Positions 1 through 9,217 of a stretch of DNA of 64,000 nt are shown in pieces. The position numbers and the translations under genes were made by a program. Origin of the DNA: Aquabacterium fontiphilum (GTDB lineage: Bacteria > Pseudomonadota > Gammaproteobacteria > Burkholderiales > Burkholderiaceae_C); contig NZ_JAAAPN010000007.1 in assembly GCF_009909205.1 (NCBI RefSeq), positions 62,001 to 126,000 on the forward strand, in the 5' to 3' direction. Each line of letters begins with the position of its first letter. Position 1 is the first letter of the stretch. The notes under the pieces are model-generated. The model was not told the origin of the DNA. It saw only the letters and a program-made list of their open reading frames with translations, and made no database searches.

Positions 1-1
1 C

Positions 2-2026
2 GTCAGTCAACTCGACGCCCTCGGGCAGTGGCGCGCCGAAACCGATGCGCGGCTGGCCTCGCTGGCGCGATTCGCCCGCGAGCACGACCTGTTGGACGAT
101 GCCTCGGCCGAGTGGTTCGAAGCCATGCGGCAGCGCCTGGCGGGCGAAAAGCTGATGGTGGCCTTCGTGGCCGAGTTCTCGCGCGGCAAGTCCGAGCTGA
201 TCAACGCCATCTTCTTCTCGGACAAGGGTCGCCGCATCATGCCGGCGTCAGCCGGGCGCACGACGATGTGCCCGGTCGAGCTGGGTTACGAGGCAGATGA
301 GCCGGTGGGCCTCAGCCTGCTGCCCATCGAGACCCGACTGGAAGCCTTGTCGCTGAGCGAGTACCGCATGCAGCCGGGCACCTGGCATCGCTTCGAACTC
401 GACCTGAATAACCCCGACCAGATGGCCGAGGTGCTGGGCGAGGTCATGCGCACGCGCTGGGTGGACACCGAGATGGCGGCCCGGCTGGGTTTCTGGGACG
501 CCGAGCACCCGGAAGACAACCCGCCGCAGCGTGACGACGGGCTGGTCGAGGTGCCGGCCTGGCGACACGCCCGCATCAATCTGCCACATCCGCTGCTCAA
601 GCGCGGGCTGGTGGTGCTCGACACACCCGGCTTGAATGCGATTGGCACCGAGCCCGAACTGACACTGGGCCTGTTGCCCCAGGCGCATGCCACGGTGTTC
701 ATCCTGGGCGCCGACACGGGCGTGACCAAATCGGACCTGGCCATCTGGCGCGATCACCTCTCCGGTCCGGCCCTGGCCCGCTTCGTGGCCCTCAACAAGA
801 TCGATGCCCTGGCCGATCCGCTGAGCAGCCCGGACGAGGTGCAAGCCGTGATCCGACGCCAGTGCGAGAGCGTGGCGCAGACGCTGGAGATCCCCCCTGC
901 GCACGTGTTTCCGATCTCGGCTCGGCAGGCGCTGGCCGCGCGGCTGCAGGGCGACGCCGATGCGCTGAGCGGCAGCCGGCTGGAAGCCTTTGAGCAGGCC
1001 TTGTCTGAAGGCCTGTTGCCGCGCCGACGCGACAACCTGGCGCAGTCGGCACGCGAGGGCGCGCAGCGCCTGCAGCACCAGCTTTCGCGCCGCTTCGGCG
1101 AGATGCGGCGCCTGTATGCTGACCAGTTGCTGGAGCTGCGCGGCCTCAAAGGCAAGAGCGCAGGCAAGGTGCAGCTGATGCTGCAGCGCGTGCAAGCCGA
1201 GGCGGGCGAGTTCGAGCAGTGCACCGCCCGGCTGCAGGCCATGCGCTCGGTGCATGCGCGCATGCTGCGCCATGTGCTGCACGACTTGTCGGCCGACCGG
1301 CTGCGCCAGGAGGTCGACCAGCTGCATCAGGTGCTGGGTGGCTCGTGGCTTCCCCTGGGCGCGAAGAAGGCGTTTCTGGAGCTGTGCGAACGGCTGCGCA
1401 TGCTGATCGAGCAGGCCCAGCAGCGCAACGAAGAGATCCACGCCATGCTGGTCGCTTCGTTTGCCAAGCTCAACGCCGAATTCGGTTTCAGCCTGGTGGC
1501 CGATGCGCAGCTCGATGTGCGCAAGTACACCGAAGACCTGGAACTCATCGAGCGCAACTATGTGCAATACCTCGGGCTGAGTCAGGCCTTCCGCCTGGCG
1601 CAGCCGGGCTTTCAGGAGCAGTTCCGCCGCATGCTGGTGTCGCGCCTGCGCGTGGTGTTCGAGACAGTGAGCAACGACATCGAGCTGTGGAACAAGACAG
1701 CCTCGGCCCAGGTGGACAGTCAGCTGCGCGAGCGGCGCCGCAACTTCAAGCGGCGGTATGAGTCGCTGGACCGCATTCAGTCAGCGTCGACCGAACTGGA
1801 TAACCGGCTGCAAGAGGTCCAGGCGCTGGACGAGCGCGTGCTGCAGTTGCAGACGCGTCTGGCGCAGCTTGTCGACGAGGTGATGGCCCAGGTGCAGCCC
1901 GTGCTGCCGATGGCGGAGGCAGGCGATGAGGCCGGCTTCGAGACTGGTCTTGACGATGGCGGCACCGTGCCCGCCGCGCTGGCCAGCCTGTCTCTCTCGC
2001 TCGACGACGACGTTCGCCGCCCATGA
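2..2026 (+). CDS. Dynamin-family GTPase, 5' end outside window
   Basis: The frame is open to the window edge and ends in TGA at 2024-2026. The codons before the first ATG (92) read as a normal helical protein sequence, so I treat the gene as 5'-truncated. Counting from that ATG, residues 27-34 form the P-loop (AEFSRGKS, with Ala where the family usually has Gly), residues around 177 give the G3 motif DTPG, and around 233 the G4 motif NKID. The C-terminal half is rich in Glu, Gln, Leu and Arg and looks like coiled-coil, as in bacterial dynamin-like proteins that act on membranes. The stop overlaps the mutY start (ATGA), so the two are translationally coupled. The exact cellular role cannot be read from sequence. 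Confidence 0.82.
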   Translation, partial: VSQLDALGQWRAETDARLASLARFAREHDLLDDASAEWFEAMRQRLAGEKLMVAFVAEFSRGKSELINAIFFSDKGRRIMPASAGRTTMCPVELGYEADEPVGLSLLPIETRLEALSLSEYRMQPGTWHRFELDLNNPDQMAEVLGEVMRTRWVDTEMAARLGFWDAEHPEDNPPQRDDGLVEVPAWRHARINLPHPLLKRGLVVLDTPGLNAIGTEPELTLGLLPQAHATVFILGADTGVTKSDLAIWRDHLSGPALARFVALNKIDALADPLSSPDEVQAVIRRQCESVAQTLEIPPAHVFPISARQALAARLQGDADALSGSRLEAFEQALSEGLLPRRRDNLAQSAREGAQRLQHQLSRRFGEMRRLYADQLLELRGLKGKSAGKVQLMLQRVQAEAGEFEQCTARLQAMRSVHARMLRHVLHDLSADRLRQEVDQLHQVLGGSWLPLGAKKAFLELCERLRMLIEQAQQRNEEIHAMLVASFAKLNAEFGFSLVADAQLDVRKYTEDLELIERNYVQYLGLSQAFRLAQPGFQEQFRRMLVSRLRVVFETVSNDIELWNKTASAQVDSQLRERRRNFKRRYESLDRIQSASTELDNRLQEVQALDERVLQLQTRLAQLVDEVMAQVQPVLPMAEAGDEAGFETGLDDGGTVPAALASLSLSLDDDVRRP

Positions 2027-3141
2027 CCCTGGATCTGGCCCAGGGCCTGGCCGATCGGGCGCAGGCCCTGTCGCCCTTTCTGGCTGACCGGCTCGTGGCC
2101 TGGCAGCGCCAGCAGGGGCGGCATCATCTGCCGTGGCAGCAAACGCGTGATCCCTACCGCGTGTGGTTGTCAGAGATCATGCTGCAGCAGACCCAGGTCA
2201 GCACGGTGATGGGCTACTACGCGCGCTTTCTGGAACGCTTTCCCGATGTGGCGGCGCTTGCGGCCGCCCCGCAAGACGAGGTCATGGCCTTGTGGGCTGG
2301 TCTGGGCTATTACAGCCGCGCACGCAACCTGCACCGCTGCGCCCAGGTTGTGGTCGCCGATCACGGCGGCGAGTTCCCGCGCACGGCGGCTGGGCTGCAG
2401 ACCTTGCCGGGCATCGGGCCCTCGACGGCTTCGGCCATCGCAGCCTTCTGCTTTGGCGAGCGCATCTCCATCCTCGACGGCAACGTGAAACGCGTGCTCA
2501 GCCGTGTGCTGGCCTGGGAGCAGGATCTGGCCGTGAAGGCGCACGAGCGTGCCCTGTGGGAGGCTGCCCAACGCTTGTTGCCAGCCACCAGCCAGGCCAT
2601 GCCGGCCTACACGCAGGGTCTGATGGACCTGGGCGCCACCGTGTGCACACCCCGACAGCCGATGTGTCTGACCTGTCCCTGGTCAGATGTGTGCGAAGGC
2701 CGTCGCACGGGCGACCCGCAGCGCCTGCCCGTCAAGTCTCGCCGCCTGGTGCGGGGGCAGCGCGAGAATGCCTGGGCGTGGCTGGTCTGGTCGCGTGAAG
2801 ACGGCCCTTGTCTGTGGCTGGAGCAGATGCCGCAGACAGGCCTGTGGGCCGGCCTGTGGACCTTGCCGCTGTTCGACGATGAAGCAGCCTTGCGTGCCTG
2901 CCTGCCCGAGCCGTGTCAGGGCCGGGTGGAGGCGCAGCCGCGTTTCAAGCATGTGCTGACCCACCTGGACTGGTGGCTGCAGGCGCATCGCGTCGAGGTG
3001 ACCGATGCAGAAGCTGACTGCCTCACGGTCATGTTGCGCGCGCGGCCGGGCGCTGGCGGCGCCGGCCAGTGGGTGGCCGAGCGCGATCTGGCGCGCTGGG
3101 GCCTGCCTGCAGCGGTGCGCAAGGTGTTGACTGGCGCCTGA
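2023..3141 (+). CDS. mutY: A/G-specific adenine DNA glycosylase MutY
   Basis: The 372-residue product removes adenine mispaired with 8-oxoguanine or guanine. It shows the helix-hairpin-helix region LPGIGPSTASAI followed by the catalytic-Asp segment ILDGNVKRV, the substrate motif SEIMLQQTQV near the N-terminus, and a C-x6-C-x2-C-x5-C cluster (CTPRQPMCLTCPWSDVC) for the [4Fe-4S] centre. The last third is the NUDIX-like domain that recognises 8-oxoguanine. It overlaps the upstream GTPase gene by four bases. Three copies of GCCTGACA run across and just after the stop codon. Confidence 0.97.
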   Translation: MTLDLAQGLADRAQALSPFLADRLVAWQRQQGRHHLPWQQTRDPYRVWLSEIMLQQTQVSTVMGYYARFLERFPDVAALAAAPQDEVMALWAGLGYYSRARNLHRCAQVVVADHGGEFPRTAAGLQTLPGIGPSTASAIAAFCFGERISILDGNVKRVLSRVLAWEQDLAVKAHERALWEAAQRLLPATSQAMPAYTQGLMDLGATVCTPRQPMCLTCPWSDVCEGRRTGDPQRLPVKSRRLVRGQRENAWAWLVWSREDGPCLWLEQMPQTGLWAGLWTLPLFDDEAALRACLPEPCQGRVEAQPRFKHVLTHLDWWLQAHRVEVTDAEADCLTVMLRARPGAGGAGQWVAERDLARWGLPAAVRKVLTGA

Positions 3142-3178
3142 CAATGCCTGACAGCGCCTGACAGCGCGGGCGTGCCGG

Positions 3179-3958
3179 TCAGCCCAGCGTGGCGATCACC
3201 GGCGCGTGGTCGCTAGGGCGCTCGTTCTTGCGCGGGCCCTTGTCGATCACGCAGGCAGACACCTGTCCGGCCAGCGCCTGACTGACGAGGATGTGGTCGA
3301 TGCGCAGACCCTGGTTCTTGCGGAAGGCCAGGTTGCGGTAATCCCACCAGCTCCAGCTTTTGACGGGCTGTTCGAACAGGCGGAAGGCGTCACGCAGCCC
3401 CAGGTCGATCAGGCGCTGGAAGTGGGCGCGCTCCTCAGGCGTGCAGTGGATCTGGTCTTTCCACGCGACGGGGTCATACACGTCTGCATCGGTGGGCGCG
3501 ATGTTGTAGTCCCCCATCAACACCAGTTGGGGATGCTGCTGCAACTCGGCCTGGACCCAGTCGTGCAACGCGCTCAGCCAGGCCATCTTGTAGGCGAACT
3601 TCTCTGATCCGGGCGCCTGCCCGTTGGGGAAGTAGGCGCCGATCACGCGGATGCTGCCGGCCGTGGGGTGGGGCACGGTGCCCGCGATCACACGGGCCTG
3701 CTCGTCGGCAAAGCCCGGGATGTTGCGCACGATGTCGACAGCCGGTGTGCGCGTCAGCAGGGCCACGCCGTTGTAGGTGCGCTGGCCGAACCACTGCGCG
3801 TGGTAGCCCGCCTGGGCCAGCTCGGCGTGAGGGAACTTGTCGTCGGTGAGCTTGGTTTCCTGCAGCACCAGCGCGTCGACCGGGTTGTCGGCCAACCAGG
3901 CCAGCAGCTGAGGCAGGCGCACCGACAGCGAGTTGACGTTCCAGGTCGCGAGCTTCAT
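3179..3958 (-). CDS. xth: Exodeoxyribonuclease III
   Basis: This 259-residue AP endonuclease / 3'-5' exonuclease of the ExoIII family acts in base excision repair. Seen in sequence: the N-terminal MKLATWNVNSL, the metal-binding Glu in VLQETKL, the MGDYNIAP segment, and the C-terminal SDHAPV catalytic His motif. Its ATG overlaps the end of folA by four bases, so the two form an operon on the minus strand. It converges with mutY about 37 bases away. Confidence 0.96.
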   Translation of the reverse strand: MKLATWNVNSLSVRLPQLLAWLADNPVDALVLQETKLTDDKFPHAELAQAGYHAQWFGQRTYNGVALLTRTPAVDIVRNIPGFADEQARVIAGTVPHPTAGSIRVIGAYFPNGQAPGSEKFAYKMAWLSALHDWVQAELQQHPQLVLMGDYNIAPTDADVYDPVAWKDQIHCTPEERAHFQRLIDLGLRDAFRLFEQPVKSWSWWDYRNLAFRKNQGLRIDHILVSQALAGQVSACVIDKGPRKNERPSDHAPVIATLG

Positions 3959-4476
3959 GGTGTCGTACGGCGGCGGTAGGTGACGAAGGCGAAGCCGGGC
4001 TCGCCGGCTGGGCCGGGGGGGTGGGCCTCGCGGTGGATGGTCGCGAACGCCTCGCGCGGCCAGGCCGGGAAGAAGGTGTCGGCCTCGAATGTGGCGTCGA
4101 CCTCGGTCAGCTCGAGCTCATCGGCCATGGGCAGCGCCAGCGCGTACAGCTCGCCGCCCCCCATCACAAACACCTTCGGTGCATCGGCGACCAGGGCCAA
4201 CGCCGCGTCCAGACTGTGGGCCACTTCGGCGCCTTGGGCCTGCCAGCTGGAGTTGCGCGTGACCACGACATTGCGCCGGCCGGGCAGCGGGCGAAAGCGC
4301 TCGGGCAGCGAATCCCAGGTGCGACGGCCCATGATGACCGGGCAGCCCATGGTGGTGGCGCGGAAGTGCTTCTGGTCGCGGCTGTCGTGCCAGAGCAGGT
4401 CGTTGTTGCGGCCGATGGCGCCATTGGCGGCCACGGCGGCAATCAGGCTGAGCGTGTCGGGTTTCTTGGAAGGCAT
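3955..4476 (-). CDS. folA: Dihydrofolate reductase
   Basis: The 173-residue product reduces dihydrofolate to tetrahydrofolate with NADPH. Diagnostic segments are IAAVAANGAIGRNNDLLWH near the N-terminus, MGRRTWDSLP for NADPH binding, and VFVMGGGELY in the second half. It is the upstream gene of a two-gene unit with xth. thyA, which makes the dihydrofolate that this enzyme recycles, lies about 1.2 kb away on the same strand. Confidence 0.97.
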   Translation of the reverse strand: MPSKKPDTLSLIAAVAANGAIGRNNDLLWHDSRDQKHFRATTMGCPVIMGRRTWDSLPERFRPLPGRRNVVVTRNSSWQAQGAEVAHSLDAALALVADAPKVFVMGGGELYALALPMADELELTEVDATFEADTFFPAWPREAFATIHREAHPPGPAGEPGFAFVTYRRRTTP

Positions 4477-4505
4477 GCGGGCTTGCGGCGATCAGGCGCG
4501 CAAGC

Positions 4506-5495
4506 TTACACGGCTTCGGCTGCCGCCATGCTGGCCGAGACCAGCAACTGCCGGCGCGCGTCGTGCAGCTCGCAGCGCGCGGCGTCGCTGAGCAGCTCGA
4601 CCGTCTGGCCGGTGAACACCGGGCGGCAGAAGCGTATGGCCAGATGCCGGTTGGCGGGCTGATGGCGCCGCAGGTGGGCGAGCATCAGGTTGGCCGTGTA
4701 CAGGCCCTGCACAAAGGCCGCCGGGTGGCCGAGCCGCCGTGCCAGCCAGTGCTGGGTGTGCAGTGGGTTGAGGTCGCCCGAGAGCTGGCCGTAGCGCCGG
4801 CCCTGATCCTTGGGGATCACGATGGCCTGCCTGGCGCTGGCGTGATCGGGCTGCAGGTGCGGTTGCGCATGCCGCAGGCCGCGCAGCGCCTCGTACCAGG
4901 TTGCGTCCGGCCCGTGCTGAACCGGTGCGAGCTGATCCAGCAACGCGGGGGGCAGGCGGTCGACCAGCATGGTGTCGTCCTGACGCATCAGCGATCGGCC
5001 TGACAGCGTGGTGATTTCGGTTTCGAAATCGAGTGCCACACGCCGTTCGCCCATGCGCACGCAGGCCTTGAGCCGGGCATGAAAGACGTAGGGCTGGCGT
5101 GCCTTGTAGCCGTGGAAGTCGGCCTCCCAACCCAGTCGCACGCCCAGGTGCATCACGTTGGCGAAGTTCAGACCGAGCCGCGCCAGCGTGGTGAACAAGT
5201 AGTCGCGGCTGAGATGCACATGGCAGGTCTGAAGCACCCCGCCGTGCCCCGTGGGTGCCTGAAAGGCGTGGCGCCATTGCGCATGCAGGCGCTCGGTCAG
5301 TGTGAATGGCTGCGCGTACACATGGCCGTGCGTGGCTGCCTTGAGCCGGTGGGCGCGCAGGATGTTGGGCAGCAGCCTGGCCTGATAGGCCAGCCCGTGC
5401 CAGGCGCGCCAGGTGTCCAGTTCGCGCGCAGCGTGTTGCGCGAACAATGGGGGGGACGTGGGCGTCCTTGCGGCGCCGTGTTGCGGTGTCGTCAT
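4506..5495 (-). CDS. MaoC-like (hot-dog) acyl dehydratase
   Basis: The product of about 329 residues has a C-terminal MaoC domain with the hydratase-2 motif GDLNPLHTQ, where Asp and His are the catalytic pair, and an N-terminal half that reads as a second, degenerate hot-dog fold. Family members hydrate or dehydrate enoyl-CoA or enoyl-ACP. I chose the ATG at 5495 because AGGGAAG lies about ten bases upstream; the frame stays open to 5564, so a longer form is possible. The substrate is unknown. It stands alone between folA and thyA. Confidence 0.78.
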   Translation of the reverse strand: MTTPQHGAARTPTSPPLFAQHAARELDTWRAWHGLAYQARLLPNILRAHRLKAATHGHVYAQPFTLTERLHAQWRHAFQAPTGHGGVLQTCHVHLSRDYLFTTLARLGLNFANVMHLGVRLGWEADFHGYKARQPYVFHARLKACVRMGERRVALDFETEITTLSGRSLMRQDDTMLVDRLPPALLDQLAPVQHGPDATWYEALRGLRHAQPHLQPDHASARQAIVIPKDQGRRYGQLSGDLNPLHTQHWLARRLGHPAAFVQGLYTANLMLAHLRRHQPANRHLAIRFCRPVFTGQTVELLSDAARCELHDARRQLLVSASMAAAEAV

Positions 5496-5660
5496 GGCCT
5501 GGCTTCCCTGTTGTGTTGTGTTGCGCCGTGATGGCGGCCGGGCCATCGGGCTGATGGCGCGCACTTTAGGGAGCCTGGGCCGACCCTGACAAGGGTGGGG
5601 CGAGTAAAAACTTGCATGATGCGGAACATCGTGCGACCGCCCCGGGGGGCGGCAGACGGG

Positions 5661-6503
5661 TCAGACCGCGACCGGGGCCTTGATGGCGGGGTGGTGCTGG
5701 TAGTCGAGCACTTCGAAGTCTTCGTATTCGTAATCGAAGATCGACGCCGGCTTGCGCTTGATGTTCAGCACGGGGTAGGGATGGGGCTGCCGGCTCAACT
5801 GCAACTCGACCTGTTCGGTGTGGTTGCTGTAGATGTGGCAGTCGCCGCCGGTCCAGATGAAGTCGCCTACGTCCATGTCGCACTGCTGGGCGAGCATGTG
5901 GGTCAGCAGGGCATAGCTGGCGATGTTGAAGGGCACGCCGAGGAAGATGTCAGCGCTGCGCTGGTAGAGCTGGCAGCTCAGGCGGGGCCGCTCGCCTTCG
6001 GCCTGTGGCGGCGCCACATAGAACTGGAAGAACGCGTGGCAGGGAGGCAGGGCCATCTGCTCGATCAGGCCGACGTTCCACGCACTGACGATGATGCGGC
6101 GCGAATCGGGGCTCTGCTTGAGCTGCTTGACGACTTCCGAAATCTGGTCGACATGCGTGCCATCGGGCTTGGGCCAGTTGCGCCATTGCACCCCATAGAC
6201 CGGGCCGAGCGAGCCGTCTTCACGGGCCCATTCGTCCCAGATGGTGACGCCGCGCTCCTGCAGCCACTTGACGTTGTCGTCGCCCCGCAGAAACCACAAC
6301 AACTCGATGATGATGCTCTTGAGGTGCACCTTCTTCGTGGTGACCAGCGGAAAACCCTCGCGCAGGTCGAAGCGCATCTGGTGGCCGAAGACGCTGCGCG
6401 TGCCGGTGCCAGTGCGGTCGGTCTTGAGCACGCCCGTGGTGTGCACGAGGCGCATGAAATCTTCGTACTGGCTGCGCACGGGGCGCGTGGACGGCTGGCT
6501 CAC
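5661..6503 (-). CDS. thyA: Thymidylate synthase
   Basis: Makes dTMP from dUMP using methylene-tetrahydrofolate. The catalytic Cys is in [11 protein letters not shown], and RTGTGT near the start and the phosphate-binding RRIIVSAWN segment are present. The frame opens with an ATG at 6539, but that ATG lies inside the intrinsic terminator of the neighbouring lipoprotein gene (its first codons encode GGFF from the G-run and T-run), so it is an unlikely start. The family usually begins just before the QYEDFM-like segment; a GTG at 6503 gives 280 residues and is my choice. The ribosome-binding site for this GTG is weak. Confidence 0.93.
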   Translation of the reverse strand: MSQPSTRPVRSQYEDFMRLVHTTGVLKTDRTGTGTRSVFGHQMRFDLREGFPLVTTKKVHLKSIIIELLWFLRGDDNVKWLQERGVTIWDEWAREDGSLGPVYGVQWRNWPKPDGTHVDQISEVVKQLKQSPDSRRIIVSAWNVGLIEQMALPPCHAFFQFYVAPPQAEGERPRLSCQLYQRSADIFLGVPFNIASYALLTHMLAQQCDMDVGDFIWTGGDCHIYSNHTEQVELQLSRQPHPYPVLNIKRKPASIFDYEYEDFEVLDYQHHPAIKAPVAV

Positions 6504-6525
6504 GGACGGGCTCGCATCAGGAATG

Positions 6526-6555
6526 AAAAAGCCCCCCATTGTAGGTCTGGGGGGC
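6526..6555 (-). terminator. Intrinsic terminator of the OmpA-family lipoprotein gene
   Basis: On the minus strand GCCCCCCA pairs with TGGGGGGC across a nine-base loop and is followed by TTTTTC. It sits 20 bases after the lipoprotein stop codon. It overlaps the first ATG of the thyA frame, which argues against that ATG as the real start. Confidence 0.88.
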
Positions 6556-6575
6556 TTCGGATCGCTTCAGGCGGA

Positions 6576-7265
6576 TCAGGACGCGCCGGGCTCGCGCAGG
6601 AAGATCTCGACGCGGCGGTTCTTCGACTGGCCTTCGGGCGTGGCATTGCTGGCGATGGGCTCGCGTGAGCCACGGCCGGCGGTTTCAATGCGGCTGCCCG
6701 GGATGCCACGGTCGGTCAGGTAGTCGCGCACGGTGTCGGCACGGCGCTGCGACAGGGGCTCGTTGATGGCGTCGGTGCCGGTGCTGTCGGTGTGGCCGAC
6801 GATGCGCACGATCAGGCCGGCACCGTTCTGGCGAAGGTTGCCCGCGAAGGCATCGAGCACGCCACGCAGTTCGGGCTTGAGTGTGGCGCTGTTGCGGTCG
6901 AACGAGATGTCGCTGGGGATCTGCAGCTTGAGCTGGTTGTCGGCCGTGCGGGTGACCTCGACCGGGGTGCCCTGGGTGGCCTGCTCCATGGCGCGCTGTT
7001 GCTCTTCCATGCGGCGCGACCACACGTTACCGGCCACGGCGCCGGCCACGCCACCGATCACAGCGCCCGTGGCCGCCTTGTTGCCCGTGGCCTTGCCGAT
7101 GACCGCGCCAGCGACTGCGCCGATGGCGGCGCCCTTGGCCGTGCCTTGCTGCTCGGGTGTCATGTTGGCACAGCCTGACAGCACCAGCACGGCGGCGAGG
7201 GTGGCCGCGGTGATACCGCGCGCAGCGTGGGGCATGGAAATGTGGCGGGGTGTTGTTTGCAGCAT
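6576..7265 (-). CDS. OmpA-family lipoprotein with glycine-zipper segment
   Basis: The 229-residue product begins with a lipoprotein signal peptide ending in the lipobox LSGC, so it should be lipidated after Cys cleavage. Next comes a Gly-Ala-rich glycine-zipper segment (GAVAGAVIGKATG and similar). The C-terminal OmpA domain carries peptidoglycan-binding residues in GHTDSTG and SQRRADTVRDYL. Organisation resembles YiaD-type outer-membrane proteins that tether the membrane to the cell wall. The ATG at 7265 is chosen because AGGAGA lies six bases upstream; the frame runs further but without a ribosome-binding site. A strong terminator follows. Confidence 0.9.
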   Translation of the reverse strand: MLQTTPRHISMPHAARGITAATLAAVLVLSGCANMTPEQQGTAKGAAIGAVAGAVIGKATGNKAATGAVIGGVAGAVAGNVWSRRMEEQQRAMEQATQGTPVEVTRTADNQLKLQIPSDISFDRNSATLKPELRGVLDAFAGNLRQNGAGLIVRIVGHTDSTGTDAINEPLSQRRADTVRDYLTDRGIPGSRIETAGRGSREPIASNATPEGQSKNRRVEIFLREPGAS

Positions 7266-7341
7266 GCGGTGTCTCCTGTCTTGCAGCGTGCAGCTCACGC
7301 ACTCATTCAACGCGGCAGCAGGCCACCGCGATGACACAGTA

Positions 7342-9144
7342 TCACGCGTCATGCAGTTGCATGGCAGCCAGCCGCGCGTACAGGCCGCTGCGGGCCATCA
7401 ACTCCTGATGGGTGCCCATGTCGACGATGGTGCCGCCATCGAGCACGACGATGCGATCGGCATGCACCACCGTGCTGAGCCGGTGGGCGATGACCAGGGT
7501 GGTGCGACCCTGCATGGCTTCCTCCAGGGCCGCCTGCACGGCGCGCTCGCTTTCGGTGTCGAGCGCGCTGGTGGCTTCGTCCAGCAGCAACAGGGGGGCA
7601 TTCTTCAGGATGGCGCGCGCAATGTTGATGCGCTGGCGTTGCCCGCCCGACAGGCGGACGCCACGTTCGCCCAGGTGGGTGGCATAGCCCTCGGGCAACT
7701 GGCGGATGAAGCCGTCTGCATGGGCGGCGCGGGCGGCTGCCACGACGTCGTCATCTGTGGCGTCGGGTCGGCCGTAGCGGATGTTGTCCATGGCCGAGGC
7801 CGAGAAAATGGTGCTGTCCTGCGGCACGATGGCAATGCGCTCGCGCAGCGCGTGCAGACTCAGCTCGCGCACCGACACGCCGTCGATGCGGATGTCGCCC
7901 GATTGCGGATCGTAAAAACGCAGCAGCAACTGGAAGACGGTGGTCTTGCCCGCGCCGCTGGGGCCGACCAGTGCCACGGTTTCACCCGGGGCGACGTCCA
8001 GGCTGACATCGTGCAGCGCCGCCTGTTGCGGCCGCGAAGGGTAGTGGAAGACCACGTGGTCGAGGCTGACCCGTGCGCCGCCTTGCACGGCGGGCAGGGC
8101 GCGCGGCCGGGCAGGATCGGCAATGGGTGACTTCGCAGCCAGCAGTTCCATCAGCCGCTCGGTGGCGCCGGCTGCACGCAGGATGTCGCTGTAGACCTCG
8201 GACAGCGCGGCGACCGAGCCCAACAGCAGGATCACATACAGCACGGTCTGGCCGAGGTGACCGGCACTGATGCGGCCGGCCATCACCGCCTGTGTGCCCT
8301 GATACAGCCCCCACAGCATGGCACCGGTGGTGGCCGTGATGATGAAGGCCACGAGGAAGGCGCGGGCCCGGATGCGGCGCTCGGCCGTGCGGAAGGCCTG
8401 CTCGGTCGAGGCGCCGAAGCGGGCCGCCTCGCGCGACTCGGCCGCATGGCTCTGCACCACGGGCACGGCATTGAGCACCTCGGCCGCAATCGCGCTGGCG
8501 TCGGCGATGCGGTCCTGGCTGGCTCGCGACAGCTTGCGCACGCGCCGTCCATACAGGATGGCCGGCATCAGGATCAACACGAGCGCCCCGAGCACCTGGG
8601 CCATGACCACGGGGTTGGTGATGATGAGCATCAGCAGCGCCCCGGCGCCCATGATGCTGTTGCGCAGGCCCAGCGACACGCTGGTGCCCACGACGGTCTG
8701 GATCAGCGTGGTGTCGGCCGTGAGGCGCGAGACGACCTCGCCTGTTTGCGTGCGCTCGAAGAACGCTGGACTCTGCCTGAGCACATGACGGTAAACCGCC
8801 TCGCGCAGGTCGGCGGTGATGCGCTCGCCCAGCCAGCTCACCATGAAGTAGCGCGCAGCCGAGAACACGCCCAGCGCCGCCCCGACGCCGAACAGCGCGA
8901 GAAAGTGCTCCTGCATCAGCGCCACGCGCTCAGCCGGATCGGACGAGATCAGACCCTGGTCGATCAGCGCGCGCAAGGCAATCGGCAGCACCAGGGTGGT
9001 GACGGCCGCCAGCACCAGGAAGATGCCGGCCAGCGCGATGCGCCCGCGGTAGGGTCGGATGAAGGGCCCCAGCGCACGCAGCGCGCGGGGCGACGAACGG
9101 GTGTCAGCGGGACGTTGGTCGGAACGGTGGGCAGCTTGGCTCAT
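7342..9144 (-). CDS. ABC exporter, fused permease and ATPase (MsbA-like)
   Basis: The 600-residue half-transporter has an N-terminal six-helix membrane domain (about residues 40-330) and a C-terminal ATPase. The Walker A motif is GPSGAGKTT, the signature is LSGGQRQRINIARAIL, Walker B is LLLLDEATSALD, and the switch His is in IAHRLS. It should work as a homodimer exporting a lipid or hydrophobic substrate. Similarity to MsbA is at family level, and the real substrate is not evident. It stands alone on the minus strand. Confidence 0.9.
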   Translation of the reverse strand: MSQAAHRSDQRPADTRSSPRALRALGPFIRPYRGRIALAGIFLVLAAVTTLVLPIALRALIDQGLISSDPAERVALMQEHFLALFGVGAALGVFSAARYFMVSWLGERITADLREAVYRHVLRQSPAFFERTQTGEVVSRLTADTTLIQTVVGTSVSLGLRNSIMGAGALLMLIITNPVVMAQVLGALVLILMPAILYGRRVRKLSRASQDRIADASAIAAEVLNAVPVVQSHAAESREAARFGASTEQAFRTAERRIRARAFLVAFIITATTGAMLWGLYQGTQAVMAGRISAGHLGQTVLYVILLLGSVAALSEVYSDILRAAGATERLMELLAAKSPIADPARPRALPAVQGGARVSLDHVVFHYPSRPQQAALHDVSLDVAPGETVALVGPSGAGKTTVFQLLLRFYDPQSGDIRIDGVSVRELSLHALRERIAIVPQDSTIFSASAMDNIRYGRPDATDDDVVAAARAAHADGFIRQLPEGYATHLGERGVRLSGGQRQRINIARAILKNAPLLLLDEATSALDTESERAVQAALEEAMQGRTTLVIAHRLSTVVHADRIVVLDGGTIVDMGTHQELMARSGLYARLAAMQLHDA

Positions 9145-9217
9145 GACAAGGCTGAAAGCAGCCGGCCATTATGGGCTGTGCCGGGAAAACCTGCCGGCCG
9201 CAGCCAGGCTCACTGCC

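Noticed and set aside
3136-3162. Three GCCTGACA repeats after mutY
   Set aside because: Short, local and partly coding; more likely chance or slippage than a functional element.
5637-5652. GC-rich palindrome after thyA considered as a terminator
   Set aside because: The stem leaves almost no loop and no T-run follows on the minus strand.
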